Positions 16,726-17,104 of a stretch of DNA of 17,104 nt are shown piece after piece. The notes beneath the pieces were generated by a model. That model was not told the DNA's origin. It worked only from the letters and a program-made list of their open reading frames with translations, and searched no databases. How positions within the stretch are numbered: position 1 is the stretch's first letter; each line of letters opens with the position of its first letter. Origin of the DNA: Hondaea fermentalgiana (Eukaryota > Sar > Bigyra > Thraustochytrida > Thraustochytriidae); NCBI GenBank assembly GCA_014084085.1, contig NPFB01000014.1, forward strand, positions 1,570-18,673, in the 5' to 3' direction. A program made the translations under genes and the position numbers.

Positions 16726-16732
16726 TATATAG
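16726..16732 (-). promoter_or_regulatory. TATA-box candidate for the regulator gene
   Basis: On the minus strand this reads CTATATA, about 97 bp before the ATG. It is the clearest TATA-like motif in this flank. Distance and orientation are suitable, but a single short AT motif is weak evidence. Confidence 0.3.
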
Positions 16733-16996
16733 ATTCACCAAGCCCAGCCTTTGGCAAATTGCAAGCCTGGAGAAAGGTTGTCCGCGATCCGCGCGGCCAA
16801 CTGACTGACTCTGGTCTGCCGACGTTGCTGGCGCATACGAGCCCTGGCGGGAGATGAAGTGCGCACGCGCACAAGGTTGCGACTGCCTGAGGTCAGGTGA
16901 ACTCTGGATGATGAGGCCAGCCTTGCTTGTAAACGAAGGTTTGCGCGAGACTCGCTGGCGAGCAAGCTCTTATCCAGGATTGAATTGTCTCGAGCT

Positions 16997-17013
16997 GCCT
17001 TGCCGGGCAAGGC
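16997..17013. repeat. Interrupted palindrome
   Basis: GCCTTGCC-G-GGCAAGGC has perfect 8-bp arms around one central base, about 370 bp upstream of the regulator start codon. It could be a site for a dimeric protein or a chance hairpin. Confidence 0.4.
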
Positions 17014-17104
17014 GAGACGTTGCGCAGTCTTTCTAGGGGTAGCACAAGAAGAAAAGCGCGAAAGGCTTTTGAAAGAGGGACGTGAGAGGGGAGGGGGGGG
17101 TGGA

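Larger units (their letters stand above)
16630..17104. promoter_or_regulatory. Upstream region of the putative regulator gene
   Basis: No convincing coding frame is present in these 475 bp. The region contains a TATA-like element (16726-16732), a 17-bp interrupted palindrome (16997-17013) and a purine/G-rich run at the right edge (about 17085-17104). It most likely carries the promoter and 5' leader of the minus-strand gene. An upstream non-coding exon cannot be excluded. Confidence 0.5.

Noticed and set aside
16890..16906. AGGTCA-like half sites near 16893
   Set aside because: Nuclear-receptor-type elements are not expected outside animals and the match is short.
1..17104. Mobile elements, CRISPR arrays or prophage-like genes
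   Set aside because: No transposase, reverse transcriptase, integrase, terminal repeats or repeat-spacer array was recognised in any frame.

Overview
This looks like nuclear DNA of a GC-rich, intron-poor eukaryotic microbe. All four recognisable genes are eukaryotic and single-exon as far as can be seen: a glutamate-carboxypeptidase-II-like M28 metallopeptidase, the ubiquitin-activating enzyme E1 (UBA1), the Fanconi anaemia protein FANCI, and a serine-rich putative DNA-binding regulator. Their ATGs have purines at -3 and G at +4, except UBA1 (A at -3). Long uninterrupted genes, short intergenic gaps and tetranucleotide microsatellites would fit a thraustochytrid-type stramenopile. That placement is a guess; the sequence alone does not prove it.

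Layout from left to right. Bases 1-2261 hold no convincing gene. They contain G-rich sequence at the left edge, two CCAAT-box modules, a compound tetranucleotide microsatellite and a GC-rich hairpin just past the M28 gene. Bases 2262-4481 (minus) encode the M28 peptidase. Bases 4482-5934 form a 1.45-kb divergent promoter region between it and UBA1, with poly(dT) tracts, long alternating purine-pyrimidine (Z-DNA-prone) runs and a pyrimidine tract with a quadruplex motif on the other strand. UBA1 is at 5935-9360 (plus), followed by a perfect 11-bp inverted repeat. A 478-bp gap with a CTTG repeat and three stacked palindromes leads into FANCI at 9839-14629 (plus). FANCI converges, with only 89 bp between, on a minus-strand gene (14719-16629) encoding a SANT/Myb-like plus Cys-rich protein. 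Its probable promoter region fills the rest of the window.

The most interesting point is in FANCI. The conserved lysine that is monoubiquitinated in animals (human K523) lies in a well-aligned stretch, but here the position is glutamate (E531). The protein also carries a 120-residue acidic-then-lysine block where the human protein has a short loop, and a C-terminal tail with SQ/TQ sites, a KEN motif and basic clusters. UBA1, the E1 that starts every ubiquitin cascade including Fanconi monoubiquitination, lies directly upstream in the same orientation. This may be chance. The M28 peptidase keeps all zinc ligands but has lost most of the residues that give human GCPII its glutamate specificity, so its substrate is probably different. 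Statements about human proteins rest on remembered family knowledge; no database search was run.
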